Shown here: positions 1 to 11,530 of the stretch, one piece after another
Layout: each line of letters opens with the position of its first letter
How positions within the stretch are numbered: position 1 is the stretch's first letter
NCBI GenBank assembly: GCA_963971305.1
Contig: OZ020306.1
Span: 40,569,512 to 40,633,511, forward strand
Reading direction: 5' to 3'
Source: Arcuatula senhousia
Lineage: Eukaryota; Mollusca; Bivalvia; Mytilida; Mytilidae
Length of the DNA stretch: 64,000 bases
Program-made: the position numbers and the translations under genes
Notes under the pieces: generated by a model
Seen by the model: the letters and a program-made list of their open reading frames with translations, nothing else
Told to the model about the DNA's origin: nothing
The model's database searches: none

Positions 1-1
1 T

Positions 2-1096
2 TCTACCAACTCTGAAACAACAATTTCCACAAACTCTAAAACAAAAGTTTCCACTACCTCTAAAACAACCAACACTGAAACATCAGCTTCTACCAGCTAT
101 GAAACAACGCTTTTTACCAACTCTGAAGCAACAGCTTCTACCAGCTCTATAACACCAGATACTACCAACTATAGAAAAGCAGCTTCTTCCAACTCTAAAT
201 CGACAGCTACTACCAACCCTGAAACGCAAGTTACTACCAACTCTGAAACGAAAGCTACTACCAAATCTGAACAAACATTTTCTACCAACTCTAGAACATC
301 TGAAACAACCGCTTTTACCAATACTGGAATAATATATCCTACCAGCACTGAAAAAACAGCTTCTACCAGCACTGAAACAACAGCTTCTATCAATACTGGA
401 ACAATAGTTCCTACCAGCTCTGAATCAGCAGCTTCTACCATCACTGACACAACAGCTTCAACCACATTTATAAGAACTTTTTTTACCCACACTGAAACCA
501 CAACTACTACCGACACTGAAACAACAGTTCCCACCGACTCTAAAACAATAGCTTCAACAACCCCTAAAACATCATTTTCTACCAAAACCGAAACTACAGG
601 TTCTTCCAACTCTGAATCATCAGTTCTCCCCAATTCTGAAACATCAACAAACACTTATACAACAGCTTCTACCAATTTTAAATCAACAGCTCCTACCAAC
701 ACTGGTCAAGTTTCTATTAACTCCGACAAACAGTTTCTTCCAACTCTAAAACAACAGTTTCTACCAACCCTGCAAAATCACTTTCTTCCAACTCGGAATT
801 AGCAGTTTCTTCCAACTCGGAATTAGCAGTTTCTACCATTTCTGAAACAAAAGCTTCTACTAACTCTGACACAACAGTTTCTATCAACTCTGAAACAACA
901 GTGGCTATTAATTCTGAAACAGCACCTTCTACCAACCTTGAAACAACAACTTATAATTATTCTGATACAACAACTTTTACCAACTCTAAAACAACCGTTC
1001 CTTCCAAGTCTAAAGCAGTTGTTACGTCCAATTTTAGAACAACTTCCGCTTATCATTCTGAAACGACTACAGCTACCTATTCTGAAACGATTTCAG
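2..1096 (+). repeat. 24-bp coding minisatellite of the mucin-like gene
   Basis: Roughly 45 diverged 24-bp units, typically ACC AAC TCT GAA ACA ACA GCT TCT. Most variation keeps Thr/Ser. Two neighbouring units near 790-835 are almost identical (TCC AAC TCG GAA TTA GCA GTT TCT), so the array still expands locally. Confidence 0.85.
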
Positions 1097-1557
1097 AGGG
1101 TAGTTTGGGTGAAAAATCAAACAATACAGCAGATAATCAAAGCACAGAGACAGTCATAATAGTCGGTACTGTCATTTCTATTGCCGGGTTAAGTATTCTC
1201 TTGATTGCAATTTTGGCAACTGTATGCAGCATGCAAAAACGGAAAGAAAACAAAGACGATTTAGAAACAGATGACAAAAATAGAAATACACGAAAGGGGG
1301 ATATATATCAAGGTGGAAAAAATAGAAAAAAACATGGTTATAACAAACAGGCATATGGCTTTTGTGGGATTGATAGTTGGTCTGAATGTTCATATGACTA
1401 CGACGATTATAATAGCAGCAGAGGACAAATGAAGATGAAAAATAAAAACACGTCATATTATTCAAGTCGTATTCCCATTGCTTTTAACCCATCATATACG
1501 CATGGCTCCCATGGATTAGGAAATCAACACTTCAGCTTTTATACAGGAAAAAGCTAG
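2..1557 (+). CDS. Mucin-like Thr/Ser-rich single-pass membrane protein, 3' part
   Basis: The frame is open from the window edge, so the N-terminus lies outside. About 360 codons form an 8-residue repeat close to T-N-S-E-T-T-A-S, the composition of a heavily O-glycosylated mucin stalk. A hydrophobic stretch follows at about 1153-1227 (starting VIIVGTVISIAGLSI), then a basic stop-transfer stretch (QKRKENK). The tail is about 100 residues, Asp/Tyr/Ser-rich (SYDYDDYNSS), and ends at TAG 1555-1557. This is the layout of a type I membrane mucin or mucin-like receptor with a cytoplasmic tail. One oddity: the repeat is in frame 2 up to about 727 and in frame 1 from 730. One base is missing in the codon after GAC 725-727, so this copy is frameshifted unless it is a sequencing error. 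No enzyme or lectin domain is visible. The specific function is not recognised. Confidence 0.7.
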
Positions 1558-3700
1558 TTACTATCTTTGGAAGGATTTTATTCACATATTTTACAAACTG
1601 TGTTCTATTTTGTTTGATACATTTCTTTATAAACAGAGTTTTTGGTTTCGTTTTCGGTTAACATTAAACTTCATTTTGCTTCATGTATATATATGACACG
1701 GTTGAACGGTAGAAAAGTTTGATACATGGTTCTTGGACAACGTTTACACCACAAGTAATTATCAAGTTGGTGGTGGTTTTATGCACAAATAACACATTTC
1801 TGATATTCTTGATATTCTTGTCATGTCAGAATCATAATACTCGTTTAGATTCGAAATTTATTGATAACCGAACAATAGAAAATTAAACATAGTATTTTAA
1901 AGCTCCATAAAAACTCATGATTCTTGGAATACCTTAAGGAGGTACATGCCACATGCATCAAATTTTTCCTGTCAATGAATTTTCTTAAAAATATTTTAAT
2001 GAGTGGACCATGACAGGCTCTTTGAAAATTCAATTTAAAAAGGATATGCTTCCCACTTGGTTTTTGATATACATGACTCCAAAGTCGGGTTGATTTTCAT
2101 TGAAATGTTAAAGAAAGTTACCTTTTTCAAAGGAGTATTGTGTCTGTATAAAAAAATATCAATGACTTTATGTAATTTTTTTTGTTTTTTATAGGCCTGT
2201 ATAACGCATTAAAATGAAGAAAAAAAGGGTGCCTCCCATTTTGTTTTCTGATAAAGAGAAGAGTGTGTCAAAAAGTGACCCAAAATGGCATATTTTAACA
2301 CAAATTATCTCCCTTTGCAAAAATGCAGAAAACAAGATTTTTCTGGGTCTTATGATTATTATTATCAAAATTAAACCAAAATTTTCAAATCACACTAAAA
2401 GTCTTAAGCATGTAGTTAAAAAAAATGAAAATATCTTTAATTTAAGAAACCTTGTAAAACAAATTATTACAGAAAATTGAATTTTAATTTTGGCTGGTCA
2501 TGTAATCACTGTCATGCACCCCTTAAAGTTGTGACATAGTTAAGTTATCATTTTGCTATGAAAAGATTAACTGGTTCTTATGAGTTAAAAGGGTAACACT
2601 TATAATAAATGTTGATTCTTATGACATTAAAATATTAATATATAAAGTTGAGTCAGTACTTCCATGCAGTTACATTGATTTGCATGTCTTTTTGATCTGC
2701 TGTTTGATCCATGGTTATATTTGTTCTTTCTCTTTAGTTCATTTTTTCAAACAGAAAAAAAAACCAAGTATGTTCATTCTAATAGTGGTATCAAAAGGAC
2801 AAGATAACATTTTAACTGGGTTTACATTGCAGAAAGGTCGATATGTCATTTCGTCCATTTTTATTTATTCTCAAATTGTAGATTTTCAGGAGCACAAAAT
2901 AGGAATAGTTTCTTTTTTTATTTGTAATAAACTGTAATGTCACTTGTTAAAAGTGCATTTTATTTGAAATTGAACACAAGAATGTTTTACAAATAATTGC
3001 TGAAAACAATTGCATGATGATTTTTTTACAAAACTCTGAGACCTGTGTAACTTTATAAACCTGTTGCGATATCTGAACTCGTTTGCCGTAGATTTAAAAC
3101 TTAATTTAAGCCAAAATTGAAAATATATTTTTTTAAATATTTAAGAAGTTACCAATTTACACTTTATGGTGCAGAATAATGTAATTATTATTATTTAGTA
3201 AAACAAAACTGCAATTGAAAGCCAAGGTATTATCCTTCTAAGATATAATGATTGAAAATTAGGTTGGACAAAATAAAGCGCAAAGTAATCTTATTTTTAT
3301 GTTTAGTTAAGCTATTTTTGCCAGAAATGCAGATACTAATATACTTGTTAACCAGTGGGTTAGCCATCTTAAAATCCTAAATTTCCCGGAACAAAAATTG
3401 CCAAAAGAAGTTTATAAGGAAGGGCTTTCAGTTGCAACGTCCTTTTTTTTTTTTAGATATGACAATATTGCTTGTGGACAATATTTAGGATTTTGATTGG
3501 TTTTCTCTGAGATAGCACTTAAAAATATATACATATATGTAATACAATATTAATATTCATCTTTGTTTTAGTATGTTTTCCCAGATTTTTGTATCCTAGT
3601 GTTTGAATGACCAAATATAAAGTCATAATTTTGTTTTCTGTTTGGCATTTTATATTCTATTGTTCAGTGTTCTCTCTTTATATTCATATAGTTTTTGGCA
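1558..3700. other. AT-rich non-coding stretch downstream of the mucin-like gene
   Basis: The first part must include the 3' UTR of the gene ending at 1557. The 88-codon frame at 2214-2480 is Lys/Asn-rich and shows no domain or splice context. I see no gene and no clear mobile element. Confidence 0.5.
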
Positions 3701-3710
3701 TTTTCTATCT

Positions 3711-3790
3711 TTAGATAGAGCACCTCTCGTGATTCCTGAAAAAAAGAATTATGTCAGGCGTAGCAAAATTTGTTGTCTGGATCTTTGTTG
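3711..3790 (-). repeat. Mytilid CTACGCCTGACG interspersed repeat, diverged copy
   Basis: Contains GTCAGGCGTAGCAAAATTTG, then TGTCTGGATCTTTGTTGTA. This is the reverse complement of the repeat at 14795-14900. The small hydrophobic frame at 3751-3966 starts inside this repeat, so I do not treat it as a gene. Confidence 0.65.
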
Positions 3791-4740
3791 TATTTTCTTT
3801 TATTATTCTATTTTACCTGCTTCTTGTTGTGGCTTTAAATTGTTTACCAAATATCAATAAACAGTATACAATTGCAATTACTGTGTGCCTCTATCAACTC
3901 TTTTTTGGTATTATATTTTTCCCAATATCACTCTATCAACATTATAATGTATTTATGGTATTATGATAGATACTTTCCTTGCCTTTTTCAATTTTGCACC
4001 ATTTACATGGAAGCCACAAAACTTGCTATATCATGTTAAAAGAACAAAAGTTATTTGCGCAATTAGTACATACATGAATTTCCTAAATCTGTCGGTAAAT
4101 TTGTGTAATTACTGGGCGTTTTAGGAAATACGTGTATTTTCTGAGTTGATCAGTAAATTCGTGTATATACTTTTTTCATATTTTACACGTTTTTTTATGA
4201 CGCCAAATACTTCAGTTATAGACACACATAAAAAAATATGAATCAGTGTGGATTATAAACTTCAATTGTTTGAAGGATGGTAGCTGGTTGTATTTGTCAA
4301 TGTGATATGCCATATTTTTTATCAAGGTTTTAATAAGAGTTTACTTAATAAAACTAAATATATATTTGATTGTAAGTTTTGTGAAACCTTTTATTTTTTA
4401 TTTTCAACAATGATCAAAGAGAACATCCTTAAAAACTACTTGGCGCTACAAAATGTACTGATGTGATGTCTTTCAATACAGATCCTCATTTATATCACAA
4501 ACACATCATAAGGTTAACTAATTTAACTCGATTTAACATGAATAACGCTTTGCTGAACACTCATACGTTTACATCTCCGCTGAACAAAGTTTGAGGGTAC
4601 ATACAGATTACCCTGCTGTCTGTCGGTCGACCAAGGCTTCACTGGTCTTACATAATACTTATGGGAGTTAATCGGCCTGGGCCTTACTTCATAGATTTTG
4701 CTTGCAGTTCTTGTTCTCATTTTTAAAGTCTACTGCAGAC
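3791..4740. other. AT-rich stretch, no gene seen
   Basis: Around 4095-4170 there are loose repeats of the type GTAAATTTGTGTAAT. Similar sequence lies in reverse near 5490-5560, so 4070-5575 may be the remains of one long-inverted-repeat element. No coding sequence is supported. Confidence 0.4.
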
Positions 4741-4744
4741 CTAT

Positions 4745-5005
4745 CCGTGCAGGTTCGGTTGGCTTAAATGCAAAAATGCGTTAAATCTTGTCGGCCAAAG
4801 CACACCAAAAAGCGCCCTAAACCTGACATCGGATCATGACGCTTTGCTACAAGAAGCCCAATGTGGTAGAATGATGTAATTAGGAATGCCGGGGTTTCAG
4901 GCTTTTATGCGGAAAACATTAGCACTAACCATAGTGGTGCATGATGTGTCGGGAAAAATGTTACGTTCTTGCACTTTTAATTACCCTCCTGCAGATTCCG
5001 GTCGC
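4745..5005 (+). mobile_element. SINE, family S2, old copy
   Basis: The head CGTGCAGGTTCGGTTGGC and the later block ATGCGGAAAACATTAGCACT with AACCATAGTGGTGCA match, in order, the better copy at 42943-43430. The body is shortened and mutated. Confidence 0.6.
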
Positions 5006-5740
5006 GTGTATTTACAAAATCATAAAATACAGTGTACATGCTAAAGTGGGAATGGAGCTAATGAACATGAATTTCTGTAAAGTTTTACAATTATTTTCAA
5101 ATGGTTATTGTTTTTCTATTGTCTATATCTAAAGGCTATCAGAACTTTTTTTTCATAATGTATGTAAATTAGATAAAAAAAAAGTTGTCTGTTAGCCCTT
5201 TTTAATTTGTGAGGACAAACAAATTATACCTGATATAGCCGCATTCGTGGTGCCTCTTTTAAGTAAATTAATTATAAACTAACCAAATGTTTTGCGGGGG
5301 CGAAATTTCTTAAACACTTTTGAAAAGTTTAATTTGTAAATGAAATATTGCCTTACAAAATGAAATTATTGCTATTTGTATTAATGAGAAATTAAACAAC
5401 AAGCTATTTTACAATCGAAAATTCTGAAAATATGTATAATTCACTTACAAGTACAATTTTTTAAAGTGAAAAATGCTTATAACATTGTAAATTCACTAAT
5501 TTACTAAATTTCAGTAAATACGCTTATTACCTGATTACACAAATTTACTGTGACATATACATTTTATACAATATAAAATTGCAATACATTTTTGTTAGAC
5601 ATATTTCCACATCCTTCCCTTTCTGTATTACCTTTAAATTTCTAAATTACAAAGAAAAGAGTCAGGTTATTTTTCCATCTTAGGTTAAGTTACATCCACA
5701 AAACCAACCCTTCAGACTACATAATCTGATCCTGGTCCTA
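5006..5740. other. AT-rich stretch before a candidate exon
   Basis: No gene is seen. The last 100 bases are pyrimidine-rich with several AG dinucleotides (TTTTCCATCTTAG near 5681, CCTAGCAG at 5737-5744) that could act as splice acceptors for the frame starting near 5745. Confidence 0.4.
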
Positions 5741-5744
5741 GCAG

Positions 5745-6186
5745 TTGGTGGGATGAAAGCCTTTTTGGACTTGGTCCTCGTCGTTATGAAATACCTATCA
5801 TCTGTGTTGTTGTGATTGTTGTGATTGTTGTTGTGGTACGCGTCATAATCAAAATTACCATAAAATGCAGGAAGAACCAATCTAAAAACACATTCGCCGA
5901 ACAAAATAATGCGATGCTGATGGATGAAAAAACTTTAGAAAATGATAAAAACGAATCAAAAAAGAAAGGAACAAATGAAGAAAAGGATAGTGCATATCGA
6001 ATGGAAGAGAAGAATAACATTGAATCTGGAACACAATCGATGACCGATAGTGCATCTGGGGAAAGAGGGGCGAATAATAGTGCACCTGTGATAAATTGGA
6101 CGAATGACAATGTATTTGGAATAAATGGGACGAATTATAGTGCATCTGGAAAAAATGGGACGAATGAGAGTGCATCTGGAAAATAG
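5745..6186 (+). CDS. Candidate terminal exon of a second single-pass membrane protein
   Basis: The frame is open from 5725 and follows a plausible acceptor (CCTAGCAG). It reads about ten mixed residues, a strongly hydrophobic segment (about 5794-5845, IPIICVVVIVVIVVVV), a basic stop-transfer stretch (KITIKCRKNQ), and then a Lys/Asn/Glu-rich tail. The tail ends in about four 10-residue repeats of the type NGTN-x-SASGK, with TAG at 6184-6186. The repeat continues out of frame past the stop. No ATG fits a true start, so upstream exons are expected. The layout (membrane segment plus repetitive polar tail) resembles the mucin-like gene at 2-1557. It could instead be an alternative end of that gene, or chance. 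Function is not recognised. Confidence 0.35.
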
Positions 6187-6378
6187 TACACCTGGAATTG
6201 AATGGACGAATGATAAGAAGTTTCAAGAAAATGAACAAAAATATAGGTTTTAACAAAAGCAATCAAACAATAGTTCATTTCAAATGGCAAATGTGTTCTT
6301 AAAAGTTATGTTAACCCTGGATCAACTATATGTATACGCATTTGTTTAATCAGGATTTAGTCATAATTATATATACGC

Positions 6379-7484
6379 ACTCCGAAAAAAGTTAAATATA
6401 CCGTTTAGTTCGTCAGTACCATAAGAAATGACAGTTTGGTGAAAAGTTCTCTTCTTTTAAAAAGGTGGAAAGTATGGATCGTTTAATTAAAAAGGGCTAT
6501 TCATCTTAAGTAACGATTACTTGATTTTAAATGTGTCATTGTGTTTTTCACATTTTGGCTGAAAACTTCATCTCTTACATATGATTGATCAACCATTACA
6601 AACTAAAAACTTTCACAACGTACTTACATGTTGGATATACGTTCTTATTTTTAATACATTACTTCCAATATGTACCCAAAAAATCATTTTTTTCTACAAA
6701 TGTCTTCATCAGCATGCATCGCTTACGGCATTATTTTATGGTTTTGCTTTAAGATGGCAATAAAGAGCTGCCGATCATGAATAGGAAGAGAACGCATTAG
6801 AAGATTTCACCCAAAAACACCCAAAAAATATTTTCAATTCATTTAGAAAGCGGAATGGTATCAACGGGGCATTAGAATGTCAACACTCCGAAATGTCACA
6901 GACAAGAGCAGTAAATACGAAGAAACGGACAGCACAAAAAGCACTAAATAGCAAACAAAACAAAAATAACCGTAACGAGTTCGCGTTGTTGTTTGCTTTT
7001 CAGTTGTTTTAATGTGTATTAAGGATGATGGCTGGTCAGTTTTTGAGATTTCTGTCAGATTTTCGGAATCCTCTGGATTTTTCCATCAAAATACAGATAA
7101 TATTTTTGCCCAGTAACACCCTTTTTTCTTTTTATAATACTATTTATTGAGTCATTAGGAGTAAATATACAAAGTTTTAAAAAATTATTGGTATTTCTTC
7201 ATGGGTTTTTACACTTAAACAAGTCTAATGTAAACCTATGAAAAAGTCAGAGAAAGCCTTTTCCCGCCAAATTTTTAACGCTTATTTTCTCGAAAACGAG
7301 TTCAGCAATCTATTAATTTTTTTAGCTTATTTTATACCTTCACCTATGGCCTATCCATCAATACATAAATTTAGATACCTTGTTATTTTCAAACTGACCA
7401 GCAAACATCCTTAAGGGTTTACAAAAAATGCTCAAAGGTAGACTTGGAAAAATAGGGTAGTGTTTAACTGTTTTCGGAGTGTAC
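6379..7484. mobile_element. TIR element, about 1.1 kb, non-coding
   Basis: The left end CACTCCGAAAAAAGTTAAAT and the right end (read in reverse) CACTCCGAAAACAGTTAAAC form terminal inverted repeats of about 20 bases with one or two mismatches. No transposase is visible inside. A smaller TTAA-flanked element is nested at 7023-7410. Confidence 0.55.
7023..7410. mobile_element. TTAA-flanked MITE (piggyBac-type target)
   Basis: TTAA at 7019-7022 and 7411-7414 flanks a 388-bp element. Its ends are GGATGATGGCTGGTCAGTTT and, in reverse, GGATGTTTGCTGGTCAGTTT. The TIRs match at about 18 of 20 positions. It is non-coding. TTAA duplication is the signature of the piggyBac superfamily. Confidence 0.7.
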
Positions 7485-7784
7485 AGTTAATCTTGGTGCT
7501 TTTTACAAATATATATGCAAATGAATTTATTAAATAAAACATTTTATCTATCAATTGATATTATTTTCTTTGTTGTTTTAAATAATCTTTAGAAGCGTTT
7601 AAGCAGTGCAGTTGAAACAGTATAGGAAATAAATTAAAATATTGATTGTTTAAGGTTTTGAAAAAAACAAAATTTCAGAAAGGCATTGAATATGCTATGA
7701 ATGCACTTACGTTTAGTATGATAAAACAGGTTAACTAAACAAAAACCTACTGCACATTTTAAGATACTTTCGAAGGGAATCTTT

Positions 7785-7925
7785 CTTTGACAATTTGGGG
7801 GATTCGTTTTGTATCGTGTGCATGAGCCAATTGCAAAACGGTGAGCAGCGACCACTGGTCACATTAAAGGCTGCTGGTTGTTTTCCATTGTGGTTTTTTT
7901 TAAATTAATGTTGATATATGTAGAT
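7785..7925 (+). repeat. PLE-type 3'-end repeat (R4 subfamily)
   Basis: Shares GAGCCAATTGCAAAACGGTG, GACC-CTGGTCA and GGCTGCTGGTTGTTTTCC with the copies at 11852-12016, 12700-12985 and 58905-59175. Confidence 0.6.
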
Positions 7926-7943
7926 TGTAGGGTGTAGGTAATC

Positions 7944-8194
7944 ATCGAGTTCGAGTTCGAGTTCGAGTCAGAGTTAAAGTTCGAGTTAGAGTTCGAGTTA
8001 CAATTCGAGTTCGAGTTGGAGTTCGAGTTAAAGTTCGAGTTATTTTTCGAGTTCGAGTTAAATTTTGAGCTAACTCGAAACAGTAATTTTCATAGACATA
8101 GTCGAGTTACGACTCGAGTTACGACTCGAGTTAAAGTTCGAGTTCGAGTTAGAGTTCGAGTTACAAATCGGGTTCGAGTTAGAGTTCCGACCTA
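7944..8194. repeat. GAGTTCGAGTT simple satellite
   Basis: About 250 bases of 6- and 12-bp units based on TTCGAG/TTAGAG. A short inner part (8100-8130) has GACTCGAGTTAC units that are locally palindromic. Non-coding. Confidence 0.85.
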
Positions 8195-8807
8195 AAGAAA
8201 ACCTATTTTTAGCAAACTACAACACTTTCCACGAGAAAAAATAATAATTCAGACATCTATTATGTTGTGCTGTGGTTTAAGAAAAAAAATATGTTAATTC
8301 TCCCAACGACGAGACAATACTTTGAAATACCTTGGTTTATTTTGTTGCAAAAAAAAGGCCGCGTTTACAGAAAAAAGAAAAAAAAATAGTTTTTAGGTGG
8401 AGAAGGACAGTGGTCATGTGACTTGCCCAAAATAAAATGAAATATGAAAATAATTTGAGATTTTTGTGTTTTTATAATCTTTATTCACAGTTTAGTCACA
8501 TCTTATCAATATAATTAAAAATTGTATTCTAAAAGTAGTATAAATTCTTAGCTAAAATAAAAGTGATTTTTTTTTTATGTGAAGGGTCCTTATCGTTTAA
8601 TGCATACATTTAGTACGTACTTTAACAATAATTAAATTTATTCTAAAATATTTATTTTCAGACAAATCAAACGCCAAGTTCCTAAATTGTAAGTTATAGT
8701 TGAAGATAAATAATGAGCCGAAAGATAGATTTGAGACAGTGGGACTTTTGTTTATAAAAAATCACTTGAAATATTTGCCTTTTTTAATTTGATGCTTTAA
8801 ATTTGTT
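8195..8807. other. AT-rich stretch, no gene seen
   Basis: Homopolymer-rich sequence between the satellite and a TTAA element. No reading frame, RNA or repeat structure is supported. Confidence 0.5.
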
Positions 8808-8811
8808 TTAA

Positions 8812-9347
8812 GGTAGATGGGGTGTCTATCACTGAGCATCTTTTTTGCACACCTATCATAATTTTAAATTTTATGATTCTAGCTATTCTTATTGATTTCT
8901 TTTCAGCTAAGTAAACATCAAAAGTGACATTTACAACAAAATTTTTGATAAAATACACCTTCCTTGCGAATTTAAATATTTTCTCGTACTTTTTAAGGGG
9001 AGATAATTTGTTTAGAAATAATTAAGAAAAAACACAATTCTCACTTTTCTCAAAAAATTTTATGGTGAATTTTATTTTTTATTTAGTGTATTTATACAAA
9101 ACAAAGATTTTCACAAATCTTAAGAAAAATCTTTGGAGTTGATTTTCTTAAATGAAGAAAATTTGAATTTTCCCTATTGACCCTATAGTAAAAGAACTAA
9201 AATTATGCATTTTTCAAAGTCATTTTAACAAAAATTCCTCTGGTGAACTTTTAATTTTCTTATTGAAATTTAAAGTACCATTATTGAGCTAACTGAGGCC
9301 AAAATTTAAGAAATTTCTATGGATAGATTTTAGACACCCAATCTACC
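8812..9347. mobile_element. TTAA-flanked MITE, second family
   Basis: TTAA at 8808-8811 and 9348-9351 bounds a 536-bp element. Its ends are GGTAGATGGGGTGTCTA and, in reverse, GGTAGATTGGGTGTCTA. Non-coding and AT-rich inside. Same target rule as the elements at 7023-7410 and 17530-22731. Confidence 0.7.
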
Positions 9348-9429
9348 TTAAGCGTATATCCGTTTGGTTCAACTGTCAATAGTAACTGGAAATGGATATA
9401 TAACTACATTACTAAAGCACAGACGGGTT

Positions 9430-9575
9430 CATACGAGATTCGAAAATAAAAATTCGAGATTTAACAATCAAAATTCTATATTTTTTAATCGAAATTTGAA
9501 ATTCGAAGCTCGAAATTCGACATTCAAAATTTAATATACTTATAACCAAACAGATTGCTTATGACATTATCATCT
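9430..9575 (-). repeat. ATTCGAAATTCGA-rich repeat, inverted relative to 12990-13175
   Basis: A run of TTCGA-type words, then CTTATAACCAAACAGATTGC. The reverse complement of the latter (GCAATCTGTTTGGTTATAAG) recurs at about 13108 with one mismatch. Confidence 0.6.
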
Positions 9576-11340
9576 ATCAATCAGGATAGTCATTATAAGT
9601 GTTGCGGCTTTTAGCCATGTGCCATTTAGAGTGACTTTTATTAACTTCGCAGGTACAGGTAAGTCGTTAATTGTGCCTTATGTTATTTAGGTACAACTAA
9701 AATGATACGTGATAGATTGTGAAATGATGCATACGTCTCGCGAATCAACGCGGTGGGAGAACTTATCGTCTCCGGTTCAACTGCAACTGGAGCAGCTAAC
9801 TCTTGCGGAGGTATATATATCATGAGCTTGGCGACATTTGGCAAGTTTTAAAGCTACGGTTTCTAGCCTTAAGTCACGGCTATCAACTTCCTCTTGATTG
9901 CTATGATTCGTACGTTCCTGGAAGGTTCCTGGACAGACATTACATTTATCATTATATCACTTGTTTTTTTTTTTTTTTCATTGGTGGAAATTTACTTAGT
10001 ATATAAAAACTAATAGTTAGTTGATGATAAAATATACGAATAACTAGACTTATACATGTAAAATGGATGTTCCGGCATGATATAGTATTTTTGGGCTTGT
10101 TGCCAAATTCCACACGACTTCTTTAAAACCGACAAGAAAGGGATGACCCTATAGAGTTTTGCCACAGCAGCATTTTATCAAATCCGTATTATAATCAATA
10201 GTCGGGTGATTGGAAATACATAATAAAGCTATACAGGACTGACCAAGATTCATACACTATTTGACAAATGTAACTTTAAATCATGTTGGAATTATATGTT
10301 TAAATTACCAAGAGGCCTGAGTGGCGGAGTGATCTAGGTCGCTCGCAGGTTAGTTAATGCACTTTTCCGGAAAATCGTCCGTTTCCCGACCCTTTCAAAC
10401 ATAAAAATTAAAAATCAATTATTAAGTTATTCTATATCGAAATGAACAGAAATTTGATATGTAGTTAGAAAATATGTAAATGCGTTAAAATGCTGCTGAT
10501 ATAGTACCATATTTAAGTATCCATGGCAACCATTTAGTCTGCAACATGGCTTTTCTCGGATTTGGAAATTGAAGTTTAACACTCCGATAAGCACCACCGA
10601 AATGATTAAAAATCATTTATTTGGGTTCGTTTTTTATCGATTTATTTGGATTCGGATGCTAATTGTTGATAATATGAGAAATTCTTTTAATTTTTGGACA
10701 AAAAGGGTAAATCAGAATGAGAAAAACCTGCGTTTTTCATTTTGATATCAATTTTTGTTACAACTTTCAAAAATACAAAAAATGAGCAACAATTCTAAAA
10801 TTCCATATGTTATGATATATTGTGTGGTGAAATTCTAAAACAATCAATGTCGATCTGCGGGGTGCTAAAACCGATTTAATAAATGAAGTATCAAATTTCG
10901 GCTGATTTGCCTATAAGGTAAAAGGAGCGGGACTTAGTTTTCAATAGCAAATTATTTTATTCGTATTTTTTAACTATGGAGTAATATTTATAAAAAATAA
11001 TGGTTCGGATAACTGTAAATAATTATGTCAGACTACATAAGATATCAAAATTACAAATATTAAATCGAATCTATATGGTACAGGCATTTTATTTTTCGGA
11101 GTATTCGTCGCAATAAGGGAGATAACTCTTGGATACTTTTTTTAACTTTTTTTGGACTTACGTCATTAACATCGCTGCGCTGGTTTGAACCACACTATTG
11201 ATTAAGTTGATCACCTCTCAGCTGTTGTTCGAGTCCAGATTGTAATTTACAAAAAGGGACTTCCCCAACTGTATGTGATTAGGTTTGTCAGTAACCTTTC
11301 CAAGATTGGTGGTTTCCTCCACCATTAAAACTGACCACCC
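9576..11340. other. Long non-coding stretch
   Basis: AT-rich, with a tRNA-like SINE head at 10312 (listed separately). Near 11300 there is a mollusc-type repeat (GGTGGTTTCCTCCACCATTA) leading into the CA run. No gene supported. Confidence 0.5.
10312..10390 (+). repeat. tRNA-like SINE head remnant
   Basis: CCTGAGTGGCGGAGTGATCT followed by AGGTCGCTCGCAGGTTAG resembles the D-arm and box A of a Leu/Ser-type tRNA. The box B part (CGTTTCCCGACCC) is degenerate and no acceptor stem closes, so this is a tRNA-derived SINE remnant, not a tRNA gene. Confidence 0.4.
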
Positions 11341-11342
11341 TA

Positions 11343-11343
<1 letters not shown>

Positions 11344-11376
<33 letters not shown>
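11344..11376. repeat. (CA)n microsatellite
   Basis: About 16 uninterrupted CA dinucleotides. Confidence 0.95.
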
Positions 11377-11377
<1 letters not shown>

Positions 11378-11530
11378 TCTAAATTACAAATAACAAAACC
11401 TAGTAATATATTGAGTTAATCATGTTAACTAAAATTATAGAATATAGTTAGAATTGGGGATATGTTTTGAAATTCAATGTTGGTCAATCTGATTGACTTT
11501 TATATAATTATTGACATTTCTAACAATACT

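Noticed and set aside
83..1056. Long minus-strand frames opposite the mucin repeat
   Set aside because: Antisense shadows of a 24-bp coding repeat; no stops simply because of composition.
3751..3966. Hydrophobic 71-codon frame resembling a membrane peptide
   Set aside because: Its start lies in the CTACGCCTGACG interspersed repeat and the rest is T-rich sequence; no splice or start context.
5680..6262. Minus-strand Ser/Phe-rich frames
   Set aside because: Antisense of the repetitive tail of the candidate exon; low complexity.
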